Source: JALYNX01 sp963724825
GTDB taxonomy: Bacteria; Actinomycetota; Acidimicrobiia; Spongiisociales; ZC4RG35
Assembly (NCBI GenBank): GCA_963724825.1
Contig: CAVRWT010000005.1
Span: 243,157 to 307,156, forward strand
DNA length: 64,000 bases
Direction of reading: 5' to 3'
The position numbers were made by a program, and so were the translations under genes. The notes beneath the pieces are model-generated. The model saw nothing but the letters and a program-made list of their open reading frames with translations, did no database searches and was not told the origin of the DNA. Below, one piece after another: positions 1-9,056 of the stretch (position 1 is its first letter; every line of letters begins with the position of its first letter).

Positions 1-9
1 AGACCTCGG

Positions 10-1074
10 TCAAAGTTGGAAGGTCTCCCAGGGGTGATCACCGGGAACGCCCCACACCGACTCCATCCGGCGCTCCGCAGGGTGCATGATCACTGCTCCG
101 CAGGTCGCAACCCCATGTGGCTCAGTCGTGCGCCTTGCGATGGATGGCTCTGAGAAGAAAGCATCCAAGTCCGAGGCGAGATCGTTGCCTCGCTCCAAAC
201 GGGTCTGGCTGCTCAGAACGAACTCGGCAGCCCGCTCCGACTCCCAGCGTCGGTTGTCGGGGTCGAGGCAATGGTTCGAGTGCACAAACGGTTCGTCGGT
301 TACCCGGGTCACCTGCACCGAGCCCGGCATCGCCTCGACATTGGCACCCTCGCCATCAGGGCCCATCAACAGGAAGTTGTGGCCACCCGCCAAGTGCGCA
401 TCGAGGACGCAGTCGACGGCATCGTCGAGGTTGCTCTGCTGGAGGACCTTGCGCACCACGAAAGGCCAGGTCACACCGGGTGTTCCATATGAGGTGAGGT
501 TGTTGATCCCAATCGAAATCCCGGCCTCGTTCATCCCGATCTGACCCAGGCAACCGGCTGTGGTCTGCACGATCATCTCCGGGCCGATGACCGGGTCGAG
601 TTTCAAGAACACCACGTACTCACCGGCCGAAGCGTGCATGTCCCAGGTCTGGGCCAGGACCTTTTGCACCGGGTCTATCACAGCCGTGCAATCGTCCTCG
701 ACCGGGGCATCCCCGGTGTATGCCCGAACCACGTCGACGAGGTCGGTGAACCCACCAACGACGACCGCCTCAGCAGGAGTGATCCCGGCGGCCGCAGCCA
801 ACGATTCCATCTCCTCATAGAGGCTGGGCGAGTAAGCCATGTGAAACGGAAGAGTCTCCTCGGCCAGCGTGAGCACCAGGTCCGTATCGGCGGTCCGACC
901 TGCCCATGTGGCCTCGCTTGCGAGACCGAGCCGGTCAGCCAGATATGCCCTGATGAGATCGGCGCACTCGGTGCCGTGAAAGCGACCGAAATCGAGCGGA
1001 TCACCGTAGATCTCGAGAACGCGAAGCGGTCCGCCACTCATGGGCACACGGTACCCCGGGAACCGATGACTCAT
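10..1074 (-). CDS. C45-family autoproteolytic acyltransferase/hydrolase
   Basis: Resembles the C45 (acyl-CoA:6-aminopenicillanic acid acyltransferase-like) Ntn-hydrolase family, which cleaves itself to expose an N-terminal Cys and then acts on amide bonds. The likely nucleophile is the Cys in VEDDCTAVID, followed by a W-D-M-H segment typical of the family after the processing site. The length is about 354 aa from ATG 1074, or 343 aa from ATG 1041 (MSGGPLRVLE). A longer in-frame reading would run into the divergent lipoprotein gene and was rejected. The stop lies at 10-12, so the gene is complete. The substrate is unknown; the neighbouring polyamine genes make an amide or acylated amine possible, but that is inference. 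Confidence 0.75.
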   Translation of the reverse strand: MSHRFPGYRVPMSGGPLRVLEIYGDPLDFGRFHGTECADLIRAYLADRLGLASEATWAGRTADTDLVLTLAEETLPFHMAYSPSLYEEMESLAAAAGITPAEAVVVGGFTDLVDVVRAYTGDAPVEDDCTAVIDPVQKVLAQTWDMHASAGEYVVFLKLDPVIGPEMIVQTTAGCLGQIGMNEAGISIGINNLTSYGTPGVTWPFVVRKVLQQSNLDDAVDCVLDAHLAGGHNFLLMGPDGEGANVEAMPGSVQVTRVTDEPFVHSNHCLDPDNRRWESERAAEFVLSSQTRLERGNDLASDLDAFFSEPSIARRTTEPHGVATCGAVIMHPAERRMESVWGVPGDHPWETFQL

Positions 1075-1123
1075 CGTGTGCGTCCAACGGCCAAGCCCCA
1101 CCGGGGCGATAAGAGAGGACGAA

Positions 1124-2086
1124 ATGATGAAGAAACTCACATTGATCCTGGCACTGGGACTGGCGCTCGCCGCTTGCGGCGGGGATACGGCCGAAACCTT
1201 CAGCGAGGTCTCCTCGGGCCTCGACGGTGGGAGCGGGGCAGTCCCCGAATCGATGACCACGGTCGCCGCGGCCAGCGAGTCGCCAGATGAGCTGTCCTAC
1301 GACGACGCGGTGACAGCTGAGCGCCAGGTGATCCGCAACGCCAGCCTCGAATTGCAGGCCGACGACACCAGAAAGGCCTTCGAAGACATCGTCGACCTGG
1401 TGGAGGGTGCCGGCGGCTTTGTCGCCAGCGCAACGGTCGAGCCGATCGACAGCGAGACCGACCAACCAGTGGTGAACATGGTGCTCCGCGTGCCGGCCGA
1501 CGAGTTGCCGCGCATTCTCGACGCGATCAAGGATTCGGTGGAGGTCGTGATGACCGAGTCCCAGAACGCCGAAGACGTCACCGCGCAATTCGTCGATCTC
1601 GAGGCACGACTGCACAACCTGGAGGCGCTGGAGACCGAGTTGGTGGCCCTGCTGGCGGAAGTCCGCGAACAGCCGGACGCCGACCCGGCCAAGTTGCTAG
1701 CGGTGTTCAACGAGGTTTCACGGGTCCGCGGTGAGATCGAGCAACTGCAGGGGCAGCTCAACTACCTCAACGACGTCGTGGCTCTGGCCACGCTTTCGGT
1801 CTATCTCTCCCCGACCCCGGCCGCGGTGCCGATCGTCGAGGACACCTGGGCGCCCCTCGAAGTCGCCCGTGAGTCGTTGCGCAATCTGGTGAGCGGGCTG
1901 CAGGACATAGGGGAATGGGGCATCAACTTCGTCCTGTACACCCTTCCCCTGCTGGTGCTCACCCTGGGGATCCCGTTGCTGGTCCTCTATCTGGCCTACC
2001 GATGGTGGAAGAAGCGCCGTCGGCCGGCACCCCCGGCGCCGGAGCCGATCCCACCGGTGCTTCCCGCCGCCACTGAGGGGAAATGA
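1124..2086 (+). CDS. DUF4349 lipoprotein
   Basis: 320 aa. The N-terminus MMKKLTLILALGLALAACGG is a lipoprotein signal with the lipobox LAAC, so the protein should be anchored on the outer face of the membrane. A DUF4349 domain follows: a beta-rich part starting near RQVIRNASLELQ, then a coiled-coil helix with EIEQLQGQLNYLND. One C-terminal membrane segment (about residues 275-300) ends in a basic tail. ATG 1124 was chosen because GAGAGGA lies just upstream and the signal peptide begins there. The biochemical function of DUF4349 is unknown. It is divergent from the C45 gene and convergent with potD, with a shared terminator between them. Confidence 0.85.
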   Translation: MMKKLTLILALGLALAACGGDTAETFSEVSSGLDGGSGAVPESMTTVAAASESPDELSYDDAVTAERQVIRNASLELQADDTRKAFEDIVDLVEGAGGFVASATVEPIDSETDQPVVNMVLRVPADELPRILDAIKDSVEVVMTESQNAEDVTAQFVDLEARLHNLEALETELVALLAEVREQPDADPAKLLAVFNEVSRVRGEIEQLQGQLNYLNDVVALATLSVYLSPTPAAVPIVEDTWAPLEVARESLRNLVSGLQDIGEWGINFVLYTLPLLVLTLGIPLLVLYLAYRWWKKRRRPAPPAPEPIPPVLPAATEGK

Positions 2087-2088
2087 TG

Positions 2089-2114
2089 AACAGGGCTCCA
2101 AACGGAGCCCTGTT
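2089..2114. terminator. Bidirectional hairpin terminator between DUF4349 gene and potD
   Basis: A perfect 11-bp inverted repeat (2089-2099 with 2104-2114) has a 4-nt loop. It lies between two convergent genes with stops at 2086 and 2117. On the plus strand it is followed by TTCTCT and on the minus strand by TCAT, so the U-tract is weak, but position and symmetry fit a bidirectional terminator. Confidence 0.7.
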
Positions 2115-2116
2115 CT

Positions 2117-3241
2117 CTAACCCTTGGCGATGGCCAGATAGTCGGTGAAGTTGATCTCGTAGTCACCAGTGTCCTGGATGACCTCGAGCTTCGCCCCCTC
2201 CTCGGCGGACGAATAGAACTCCACCACTTCAGGCTCCACGAACTCGAGAGCCGCTGCGTTAGGGCTGCCGTACCAGTTGAAGTTGGTGAGGGTTGCCCCG
2301 TTCTGGGCATCCAACAGATAGTTCATGAAAGTGAAGGCGGAGCAGGGATGGTCGGCGTTGGCGGGGACCGTCATGTTGTCGACCCACAGGGTCGCCCCTT
2401 CCTCGGGAAGGATGTAGACGAAGTCGTCGGGATTGGCGGCGTCCTCAAAGCCAAGGAGGATTGCTCCCGAGTATCCGTGTGCCACCGAGACCTCGCCGTT
2501 GGCCAGGGCCTCGTCATTCTGATCCGAGTCGAAGGCGGCGATCGTTCCCTTGGCAGCCGAGATCACGTCGGCCGCCTCCTGAAGGTGAGCCAGGTCTGTG
2601 TCATTGAGCGAATATCCCAGATACTCGAGCGCCGCCCCCATCGCCTCGCGAGGGTCGTTGAGCACCGAAACCCCGCCCGGGAAATCGGCTGTCAGCGCCG
2701 GATCGAACAGCAAGCCCCAGCTGTGTGGGAAGTCCTCGCCGACAAGAGCGGTGTTCACCCCGATGCCTGTAGTCCCGTACTGATAGGGGGCCGAGTACTT
2801 GTTGCCCGGGTCATATGGAAGTGTGGTGAAGCGCTCAGCGAGATTTGCGATATTGGGCACGACGGTGGGGCTGATCGGAGCCAACAGGTTCTCCTGGATC
2901 ATGATCCCGACCATGTAGTCCGATGGCACGATCAGGTCGTAGTTCACACCTGCCTGAAGCTGGGCCAGCATCGCCTCGTTGGATTCGTAGAAGGACTCAA
3001 CGATGTCGATGCCGTACTCGGTCTCGAATGCGGTGATCAGCCCGGGGTCCATGTACTCAGTCCAGTTGAAGAAGTTGAGGTCGCCGTCGACCTGATCCAG
3101 GGTGCAATTGGCGGCGCCGCCACCATCACCCCCATCGATCGCGGTGCCATCGACACCGTCTGTGGCATCGTCTCCGCCACACGCAGCCACCATCAGAGCG
3201 AGCACGCCAAGCGTGACCACGAACCTCGCCATTCGTCCCAT
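2117..3241 (-). CDS. potD: Polyamine ABC transporter substrate-binding lipoprotein (PotD/PotF-like)
   Basis: 374 aa. The signal peptide is MGRMARFVVTLGVLALMVAAC with lipobox VAAC. The mature part begins LNFFNWTEYMDPGLITAFE, the typical start of spermidine/putrescine-binding proteins (NWxxY followed by a helix), and contains the family-like segments YDLIVPSDYMV and YGTTGIGVN. It captures spermidine or putrescine outside the cell and delivers it to PotBC. ATG 3241 is preferred over an upstream in-frame ATG because AGGGAGGA lies 8 nt before it. It is the last gene of the potA-B-C-D order, separated from potC by about 80 nt. The exact polyamine cannot be read from the sequence. Confidence 0.9.
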   Translation of the reverse strand: MGRMARFVVTLGVLALMVAACGGDDATDGVDGTAIDGGDGGGAANCTLDQVDGDLNFFNWTEYMDPGLITAFETEYGIDIVESFYESNEAMLAQLQAGVNYDLIVPSDYMVGIMIQENLLAPISPTVVPNIANLAERFTTLPYDPGNKYSAPYQYGTTGIGVNTALVGEDFPHSWGLLFDPALTADFPGGVSVLNDPREAMGAALEYLGYSLNDTDLAHLQEAADVISAAKGTIAAFDSDQNDEALANGEVSVAHGYSGAILLGFEDAANPDDFVYILPEEGATLWVDNMTVPANADHPCSAFTFMNYLLDAQNGATLTNFNWYGSPNAAALEFVEPEVVEFYSSAEEGAKLEVIQDTGDYEINFTDYLAIAKG

Positions 3242-3322
3242 CTCTAGATCCTCCCTGATCTGGGTCATCCGAGGCTAAACCGACAACTCATCCTTTCGAA
3301 AGTCCTCCTACCCAATTCCAAG

Positions 3323-4204
3323 TCAATCACCGGACAACTCCAGGGCCAAGGCCTCGGGGTCAGCCAGCTTCTGACCGCGCGCCACCGCCCCCCTCTGGAA
3401 TCCCAGAGAGATCCCCACCAGGACCATCGAAGCCACGAGCATCACCGTGCTCACCGCGTTGATCAAGGGGGTGACCCCCACCCTGACCAGTCCAAAGACA
3501 TAGACGGGGAGGGTGGTCGATCCGGGGCCGGAGACGAACGAGGTGACAACGACATCGTCAAGCGAAAGGGTCAACGCGAGCAGTGCGCCGCCGGCCACTC
3601 CCGGTGCGATCAATGGCAACGTGACCCGGCGAAAGGCCTGCCATCTCCCCGCATAGAGGTCTGCCGCGGCCTCCTCTAACGAAGAGTCGAGCTGGGCAAG
3701 CCTGGCGCGAACCACCACTGCCACAAACGAGATGCTGAAGGCGATATGAGCCAGGGTGATGGTGAGGATGCCGGTGTTGAGTTGGATCCCGAAAAGGTCA
3801 TCGATGATCCCGAATGCCTGGAAGAAGAAGATGAGGAGCATCACGGCCATGGTGACGTCGGGGATGATGATCGGGAGGTAGGCGAGACCGTCCAGGGTGC
3901 CCCGCCCCCGGAACCGGTAGCGCTCGAGGCCGATCGCCAGCAAGGTGCCGATAACCGTCGAGACGATGGTGGAGAAGAAGGCCACGATCAGCGAGATCCG
4001 AAGCGCCGACATCACACTGTCGTTGCGAAACATCTCCCCGTACCAGCGCAACGAGGCCTCGGTCCATATCGCCACGTTGTTGTTGTCGTTGAACGAGAAG
4101 ACGATCAGCACCAGGATCGGGGCGTAGAAGAAGATGTAGAGGACCCAGGCGTTGATCGCCAGGAGGCGATCAACGACACCCTTGGGAGCCGCACCGTTGC
4201 TCAC
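3323..4204 (-). CDS. potC: Polyamine ABC transporter permease PotC
   Basis: 293 aa inner-membrane permease of the PotC/YdcV type with about six transmembrane helices. The cytoplasmic coupling loop EEAAADLYAGRWQAFRRVTLP is the EAA motif that docks on the ATPase. The start is GTG at 4204, which overlaps the potB stop by 4 nt (GTGA) and gives translational coupling. A longer reading reaching 4468 only shadows potB. With PotB it forms the transmembrane channel for spermidine/putrescine uptake. Confidence 0.9.
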   Translation of the reverse strand: MSNGAAPKGVVDRLLAINAWVLYIFFYAPILVLIVFSFNDNNNVAIWTEASLRWYGEMFRNDSVMSALRISLIVAFFSTIVSTVIGTLLAIGLERYRFRGRGTLDGLAYLPIIIPDVTMAVMLLIFFFQAFGIIDDLFGIQLNTGILTITLAHIAFSISFVAVVVRARLAQLDSSLEEAAADLYAGRWQAFRRVTLPLIAPGVAGGALLALTLSLDDVVVTSFVSGPGSTTLPVYVFGLVRVGVTPLINAVSTVMLVASMVLVGISLGFQRGAVARGQKLADPEALALELSGD

Positions 4205-5079
4205 AGCGTCTTCGCCCCCGCCCTGAAGTAGAAGATGGTTGCCAGCAGCATCACGAACATGACCCCGAAGGAAAGCGCCGACCCAAATGGCCAGTTGCGG
4301 GCGGCCAGGAACTGACTGACGATGTAGTCGCCGATGCCAACTGTCCTCGCCCCACCGAGGAGGGCAGGGGTCACATAGGTCCCCAGCGACGGGATGAACA
4401 CCAGGATCGACCCGGCTATCACCCCGGGCAGCGACAGTGGCAGGGTCACCTTGCGAAAGGCGGTCCACCCATCGGCGTAGAGGTCGCGGGCTGCCTCCAC
4501 CAGCCTCCAGTCCATCCTCTCGAGGGCGGCGTAGAGGGGCAGGACCATGAAAGGCATGAAGCCATAGACGAGGCCGATGAGCACTGCAGTGTTGGTGAAC
4601 AACAGTCGGATCGGCTCACCCCCCAAACTCTGGCTCAACTGCGACAGCGGGCCGTCCGAACCAAGCAGAATCCTCCAGGCATAGGTTCGAACCAGGAAGT
4701 TCGACCAGAACGGGATCATCACCAGGATCAGCAGGATGTTTCGGGCGCGGGGCGCCCGGGTGGCGATATAGAAAGCCAACGGATACGAGAACACCAGGCA
4801 GATCGCGGTGGTGACCGCGGCCAGCACGAACGACCGAATGAAGATCGCCAGGACGTCAGCGGTGAACAGACGCTTGTACGAGTCGAGATTCCAGTCAGCG
4901 AGGACGGTCTGGCCCGTCGATGACCTGGTGGCAAACGAGTAGACGAAGACGAGAACCAGGGGGATCGCGAAGAAGAGGATGAGGTAGAAGGCACCGGGCA
5001 ACGAGAAGAGAAAGCCCCGACGCGACTCGGCCCGACTCGCCGACTCCTCCAACTCAGGCGTGACCTGGGTGGCCGTCAT
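4201..5079 (-). CDS. potB: Polyamine ABC transporter permease PotB
   Basis: 292 aa, about six transmembrane helices, first one near residues 25-47. The EAA loop is EAARDLYADGWTAFRKVTLP. ATG 5079 overlaps the potA stop in a TGATG junction, so it is coupled to potA. An upstream in-frame start would lie inside potA. It pairs with PotC as the heterodimeric membrane part of the polyamine importer. Confidence 0.9.
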   Translation of the reverse strand: MTATQVTPELEESASRAESRRGFLFSLPGAFYLILFFAIPLVLVFVYSFATRSSTGQTVLADWNLDSYKRLFTADVLAIFIRSFVLAAVTTAICLVFSYPLAFYIATRAPRARNILLILVMIPFWSNFLVRTYAWRILLGSDGPLSQLSQSLGGEPIRLLFTNTAVLIGLVYGFMPFMVLPLYAALERMDWRLVEAARDLYADGWTAFRKVTLPLSLPGVIAGSILVFIPSLGTYVTPALLGGARTVGIGDYIVSQFLAARNWPFGSALSFGVMFVMLLATIFYFRAGAKTL

Positions 5080-6155
5080 CAGGCGGTCACAAGGTTTGCC
5101 GCCTCCGGGCTCCACACCAGATAGGCCTCATCACCTACTTCGTACAGCTCCACGCCAGGCCGGTTCTCCTCCTTGACTTCGATCTGAGTGCCAAGTCCGG
5201 CATCGACGTCGTAGAAGTAGACGTCCCCGAAGTACATGCGTCGGGTCACCCGGACCCGAAGTTGGTTGTGACCGGCGGGAAGTTCCTCGTCGACATCGAA
5301 CAAAGCCAGACGCTCCGGCCGCAGGGCGAGTGTCACCTCGGTACCGGGTGAGGCTTCACCACACGGGACGCCAACTTCCTGTCCGTTGCCAAAACGTGCG
5401 GCGTCGGGTCCGATGACTGTGACAGGGAGGAGGTTGATCTCCCCGATGAAGTCGGCGACAAACCGTGAAGTCGGCGTTTCATAGATCTCCTCGGGACGCC
5501 CGACCTGGAGAAGCTTCCCCTCACTCATGACCCCGATCCTGTCCGACATCGTGAGTGCCTCTTCCTGGTCGTGCGTCACGTAGATGAAGGTGATCCCGAC
5601 CCTGGTTTGGAGATCCTTGAGCTCGACCTGCATCGCCTGGCGCAACTTGAGGTCGAGCGCACCAAGCGGCTCATCCAACAACAGCACCTCGGGCTCATTG
5701 ACGAGTGCCCGGGCCAGGGCGACCCGCTGTTGCATTCCTCCGGAGAGCTGGTTCGGCCTGGCGTCGGCGCGTTTGCCGAGTTGGACCTGATCGAGCACCC
5801 GCTTCACACGACTCTCGACCTCCGACTTCTCCACCTTCTTCATCTGGAGGCCGAACGCCACGTTCTCGGCCACTGTCATGTGGGGAAAGAGGGCGTAGGA
5901 CTGAAAGACGGTGTTGATCGGCCGCTCGTTAGGGGGATTCAACGCCATCTCCACGCCGTGGACTCGAATGCTGCCCTCGGTGGGAAACTCGAACCCGGCG
6001 ATCATGCGCAATGTGGTGGTCTTGCCACACCCCGAAGGGCCGAGCAAGGAGAAGAATTCGCCGTCGTTGATGCTCAGATCCAGCCCGTCGACCGCCACCA
6101 TGTCGTCGCCGAAGCGCTTGGTGACGCCACTCAACTCAACGGCCGCGTTGACCAT
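5079..6155 (-). CDS. potA: Polyamine ABC transporter ATP-binding protein PotA
   Basis: 358 aa. Walker A GPSGCGKTT near residue 38, Q-loop, ABC signature LSGGMQQRVALARAL, Walker B LLLDEPLGALD and H-loop YVTHDQEEAL are all intact. The C-terminal 120 residues form the TOBE regulatory domain with EINLLPVTVIG and LALRPERLALF. It hydrolyses ATP to power polyamine uptake. ATG 6155 overlaps the upstream amidohydrolase stop by 1 nt (TGATG) and follows a GAGGAGGAG Shine-Dalgarno; a GTG at 6158 is also possible. It is the first transporter gene in the operon. Confidence 0.93.
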   Translation of the reverse strand: MVNAAVELSGVTKRFGDDMVAVDGLDLSINDGEFFSLLGPSGCGKTTTLRMIAGFEFPTEGSIRVHGVEMALNPPNERPINTVFQSYALFPHMTVAENVAFGLQMKKVEKSEVESRVKRVLDQVQLGKRADARPNQLSGGMQQRVALARALVNEPEVLLLDEPLGALDLKLRQAMQVELKDLQTRVGITFIYVTHDQEEALTMSDRIGVMSEGKLLQVGRPEEIYETPTSRFVADFIGEINLLPVTVIGPDAARFGNGQEVGVPCGEASPGTEVTLALRPERLALFDVDEELPAGHNQLRVRVTRRMYFGDVYFYDVDAGLGTQIEVKEENRPGVELYEVGDEAYLVWSPEAANLVTA

Positions 6156-7771
6156 CACTCCTCCTCGTAAACCACCTGCCCGCCCACAACGGTCATCGCG
6201 ACCTTTGCATCTCGAATCGGCCCGGTCTGAAACGGATCTCGATCGAGAACCACGAGATCGGCGAGCATACCCACGGCGACCGTCCCCGAGTCGGCCTCAC
6301 GGTGGTTTACCCAAGCCGAGCCTGAGGTGAACCCGGCGAGGGCGTCGAGCAGAGTGATGCGCTCCTCAGGGTTGAGCGGCGGATGGCCCGGCTCGGCCCA
6401 ATTCAGCCGATTGACCGCCACGTCGCTCTGAGCCAGGACATTGGCGGTCGAGACCGCCCAGTCCGAGCCCATCGCCAAGGTGGCGCCGGCGCGCAGGAGG
6501 CTTCCGAACGGGTATTGCCACATCGTTCGCACCGGGCCGAGGAAGGGCTGGGTCAATTCGAGCTGGTCCTGGCCGTTGCCCGCCCAGAGAGCCTGGGCGC
6601 TGACCGCAACGCCCAGTTGTTTGAAACGATGGAGGTCATCGGGATGGATCACCTGAACGTGGCAAATCGTGTGTCTCGCCGATGACCAGCCGTTGGCCTT
6701 TCGCGCCGCCTCGACCGCATCGAGTGAGTTGCGAACCGCGGCGTCACCGATCGCGTGGAAATGACAGGAGAGACCCCGCCCATCGAGGCCGACGACAATC
6801 GCCTTCAGCTCCTCGGGATCGATGAAGTCGATCCCGCGAGTGCCCGTGGTTGCGCCGGTCCCGTCGAAGTAGGGCTCGAGCATGGCGGCCGTTTGGGTCT
6901 CGACCACACCATCGGTCATCAGCTTCACCGCGACCGGTCGGTATCGACCAACGCCCTCACCCCTCATCCTCTCCAGGTCTTCGAGCTGTTCGAGCCCCCG
7001 GTGCCGATCCCACCACAAGGCACCCACCGCAGTGCCCCGTAGCTGGTCACGCTGGGCGAGCGCCCGATAGGCGGCATGGGCCAGCTGATCGACATGGGTG
7101 TCCTGCCAGCCGGTGATCCCCTTGGAGAGCATGTACTCCTGACCGGCGAGGATGCCCCGGAGCGCGTCTTCGAGGGTGTCCTTGGGTGAGGCGAGCTCGA
7201 TGAGGTTGGCGGCGCCGTCATGCAGCGTGCCCTGGGGGGTGCCATCGGAGTTCCGCTCGATCCTCCCGTCGAAGGGGTCAGGCGTGGACGCGTCGATCCC
7301 GGCCAGCTCGAGGGCACGGCTGTTGACCCAGGCCCCGTGACCGTCGGCGTTGTACACGAACACCGGGCGGTCAGGGACAATCTGGTCCAGCAACTCCTTG
7401 GATGGGCAGGCTCGCGGGAACCAGGTCTGATGCCATCCTCCGCCGAGGATCCACTCCGTGTCGGGGTTGGCCCGGGCGTATTTGGCGACATAGGCGATGG
7501 CGTCGTCGGCGTTGTCGCAGCCGGCGAAGGAACATCTCAGGAGATCGAGGCCGCTGCTCCATACGTGGACGTGTGAGTCCTGGAACCCCGGGGTGAGCAG
7601 CCGGCCGCCGAGATCGACCACCTCGGTGTCGGGACCGATGTGCTCAGCGATCTCGCCCTCAGAGCCAACCGCCACGATCCGGTCCCCGGTGACGGCTACC
7701 GCACGCGCGAAGGATCGCGACGCATTTGCCGTGAACACGGGACCGTTGACGAAGGCCAGGTCGGAAGGCAT
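6155..7771 (-). CDS. YtcJ-like metal-dependent amidohydrolase
   Basis: 538 aa, amidohydrolase family 3 (YtcJ / N-substituted formamide deformylase type). Metal-binding signatures are visible: DSHVHVW near residue 70, HFHAIGDAAVRNSLDAVE near 355, a CHVQVIHPDDL histidine segment, and GSDWAVST near 470. The start MPSDLAFVNG (ATG 7771) is where family similarity begins; the upstream in-frame extension runs into the divergent aminotransferase. No Shine-Dalgarno is obvious. It is translationally coupled to potA, so its substrate is probably an amide taken up or formed in polyamine metabolism (inference). Confidence 0.85.
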   Translation of the reverse strand: MPSDLAFVNGPVFTANASRSFARAVAVTGDRIVAVGSEGEIAEHIGPDTEVVDLGGRLLTPGFQDSHVHVWSSGLDLLRCSFAGCDNADDAIAYVAKYARANPDTEWILGGGWHQTWFPRACPSKELLDQIVPDRPVFVYNADGHGAWVNSRALELAGIDASTPDPFDGRIERNSDGTPQGTLHDGAANLIELASPKDTLEDALRGILAGQEYMLSKGITGWQDTHVDQLAHAAYRALAQRDQLRGTAVGALWWDRHRGLEQLEDLERMRGEGVGRYRPVAVKLMTDGVVETQTAAMLEPYFDGTGATTGTRGIDFIDPEELKAIVVGLDGRGLSCHFHAIGDAAVRNSLDAVEAARKANGWSSARHTICHVQVIHPDDLHRFKQLGVAVSAQALWAGNGQDQLELTQPFLGPVRTMWQYPFGSLLRAGATLAMGSDWAVSTANVLAQSDVAVNRLNWAEPGHPPLNPEERITLLDALAGFTSGSAWVNHREADSGTVAVGMLADLVVLDRDPFQTGPIRDAKVAMTVVGGQVVYEEE

Positions 7772-7804
7772 GGGGCGGCGAGGGTAGCCACGCATCACCC
7801 CGGC

Positions 7805-7810
7805 TAGCCT
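7805..7810 (+). promoter_or_regulatory. Candidate -10 (TAGCCT) for a leaderless aminotransferase mRNA
   Basis: TAGCCT fits the TANNNT actinobacterial -10 pattern and sits 7 nt upstream of ATG 7818. No Shine-Dalgarno is present, so transcription may start at or next to the start codon. No clear -35 is seen. Confidence 0.4.
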
Positions 7811-7817
7811 CCGCAAT

Positions 7818-9056
7818 ATGTCTTCCTTCTGGCATCCGTTTGGAGAAATGAACAAGGTGCAACATGCGCCTTTCATCGTCGATCGCGGCGAAGGGATCTA
7901 CGTCTACGACGAGGACGGCAGGCGCTACCTCGACGCTGCCGCCTCCCTCTGGTACATGAACGTTGGTTATGGCCGTGATGAGATCGTGGACGCGATGTCG
8001 GAGCAGGCCCGCAAGCTTCCGGCGTTCCACGCATTCATCGACTACGCCACCCGGCCGCCGATCGAGCTGGCGGGCCGGATTGCCGCTGTCTCTCCTCACC
8101 CCGACTCCAAGGTCTTCTTCGGCTCAGGTGGATCCGACGCGGTGGACACTGCGGCCAAGCTCGCCCGTCGCTATTTCTCCGCAGTGGGTGAGCCGGATCG
8201 GACCGTGTTCATCTCACGGGAATGGGCGTATCACGGCATGCACACCTACGGCACCACCTTGGGCGGGATGGAGCCCAACCGCACCGGATACGGCGGCGAC
8301 CTCGTAGCCGACGTCATCCTCGTGCCCTATGACGATGCCGAGGCCGTGGAGAAGGCGATCGACCACGTCGGCGCAGAGCGGATCGCAGGCATTTTCGTCG
8401 AGCCAGTGATCGGCGCCGGCGGGATCCGCCCCGTCCCCGCCGAATACCTGACACGGGTCAGAGAGGCGGTTCGCGTCGCCGGTGGCCTCTACATCTCCGA
8501 CGAGGTGATCACTGGCTTTGGCCGATGTGGCGATTGGTTCGCGGCCAACATCTTCGAGCTGGAGCCCGACATCATCACCTTCGCCAAGGGGGTGACCTGT
8601 GGCTACGCCCCGCTCGGTGGCATCGTCGCCAGCCCGCGGGTGGCGGCTCCCTTCTTCGACACTCCGGGGCTCATGTTCCGCCACGGTTACACCTACTCCG
8701 GGCACAGCACGGCCTGTGTCGCCGGGCTCGTAGTCATGGACATCATCGAGCGCGAAGGGCTTCTCGCCCGCGGCGCCGCCCTCGAAGAGGAGATCTACCA
8801 GGCCCTCCTGCCCCTCGAGGAGCTGCCCGTCGTCTCAACGATCAGACGGGGAGTGGGGGCGTTGGCAGCAGTGCAGCTGGAGCTCGGCGACGATGAGACC
8901 CTTCCCTACCGGGCGGCGGCCGCCTGCCGCGAGGCGGGGGTCCTCACCCGAGCCGTCGCCGGCGGGGGCCTCCAGGTCTCGCCGCCGCTGATCATGACCC
9001 CTGACCAGGTCACGGAGATGGCCTCCCTCTTCCGGGCAGGGCTAGCCGGACTGTGA
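7818..9056 (+). CDS. Class III PLP aminotransferase (putrescine/omega-amino acid:pyruvate type)
   Basis: 412 aa. Class III (omega) aminotransferase with the N-terminal SFWHPF segment typical of SpuC-like enzymes, the PLP-phosphate loop FGSGGSDAVDTA near residue 97, the DE pair in YISDEVITGFGR, and the Schiff-base Lys in FAKGVTCGYAPLGG near residue 258. It transfers a terminal amino group (for example from putrescine or beta-alanine) to an oxoacid, probably pyruvate. It is divergent from the pot operon and coupled to the following oxidase by a GTGA overlap, which supports a role in polyamine catabolism (inference). Confidence 0.88.
   Translation: MSSFWHPFGEMNKVQHAPFIVDRGEGIYVYDEDGRRYLDAAASLWYMNVGYGRDEIVDAMSEQARKLPAFHAFIDYATRPPIELAGRIAAVSPHPDSKVFFGSGGSDAVDTAAKLARRYFSAVGEPDRTVFISREWAYHGMHTYGTTLGGMEPNRTGYGGDLVADVILVPYDDAEAVEKAIDHVGAERIAGIFVEPVIGAGGIRPVPAEYLTRVREAVRVAGGLYISDEVITGFGRCGDWFAANIFELEPDIITFAKGVTCGYAPLGGIVASPRVAAPFFDTPGLMFRHGYTYSGHSTACVAGLVVMDIIEREGLLARGAALEEEIYQALLPLEELPVVSTIRRGVGALAAVQLELGDDETLPYRAAAACREAGVLTRAVAGGGLQVSPPLIMTPDQVTEMASLFRAGLAGL

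Noticed and set aside
1001..1615. Long antisense open frames opposite GC-rich genes (also elsewhere in the window)
   Set aside because: They arise from high third-position GC, have Arg/Pro/His-rich composition and lack recognisable domains.
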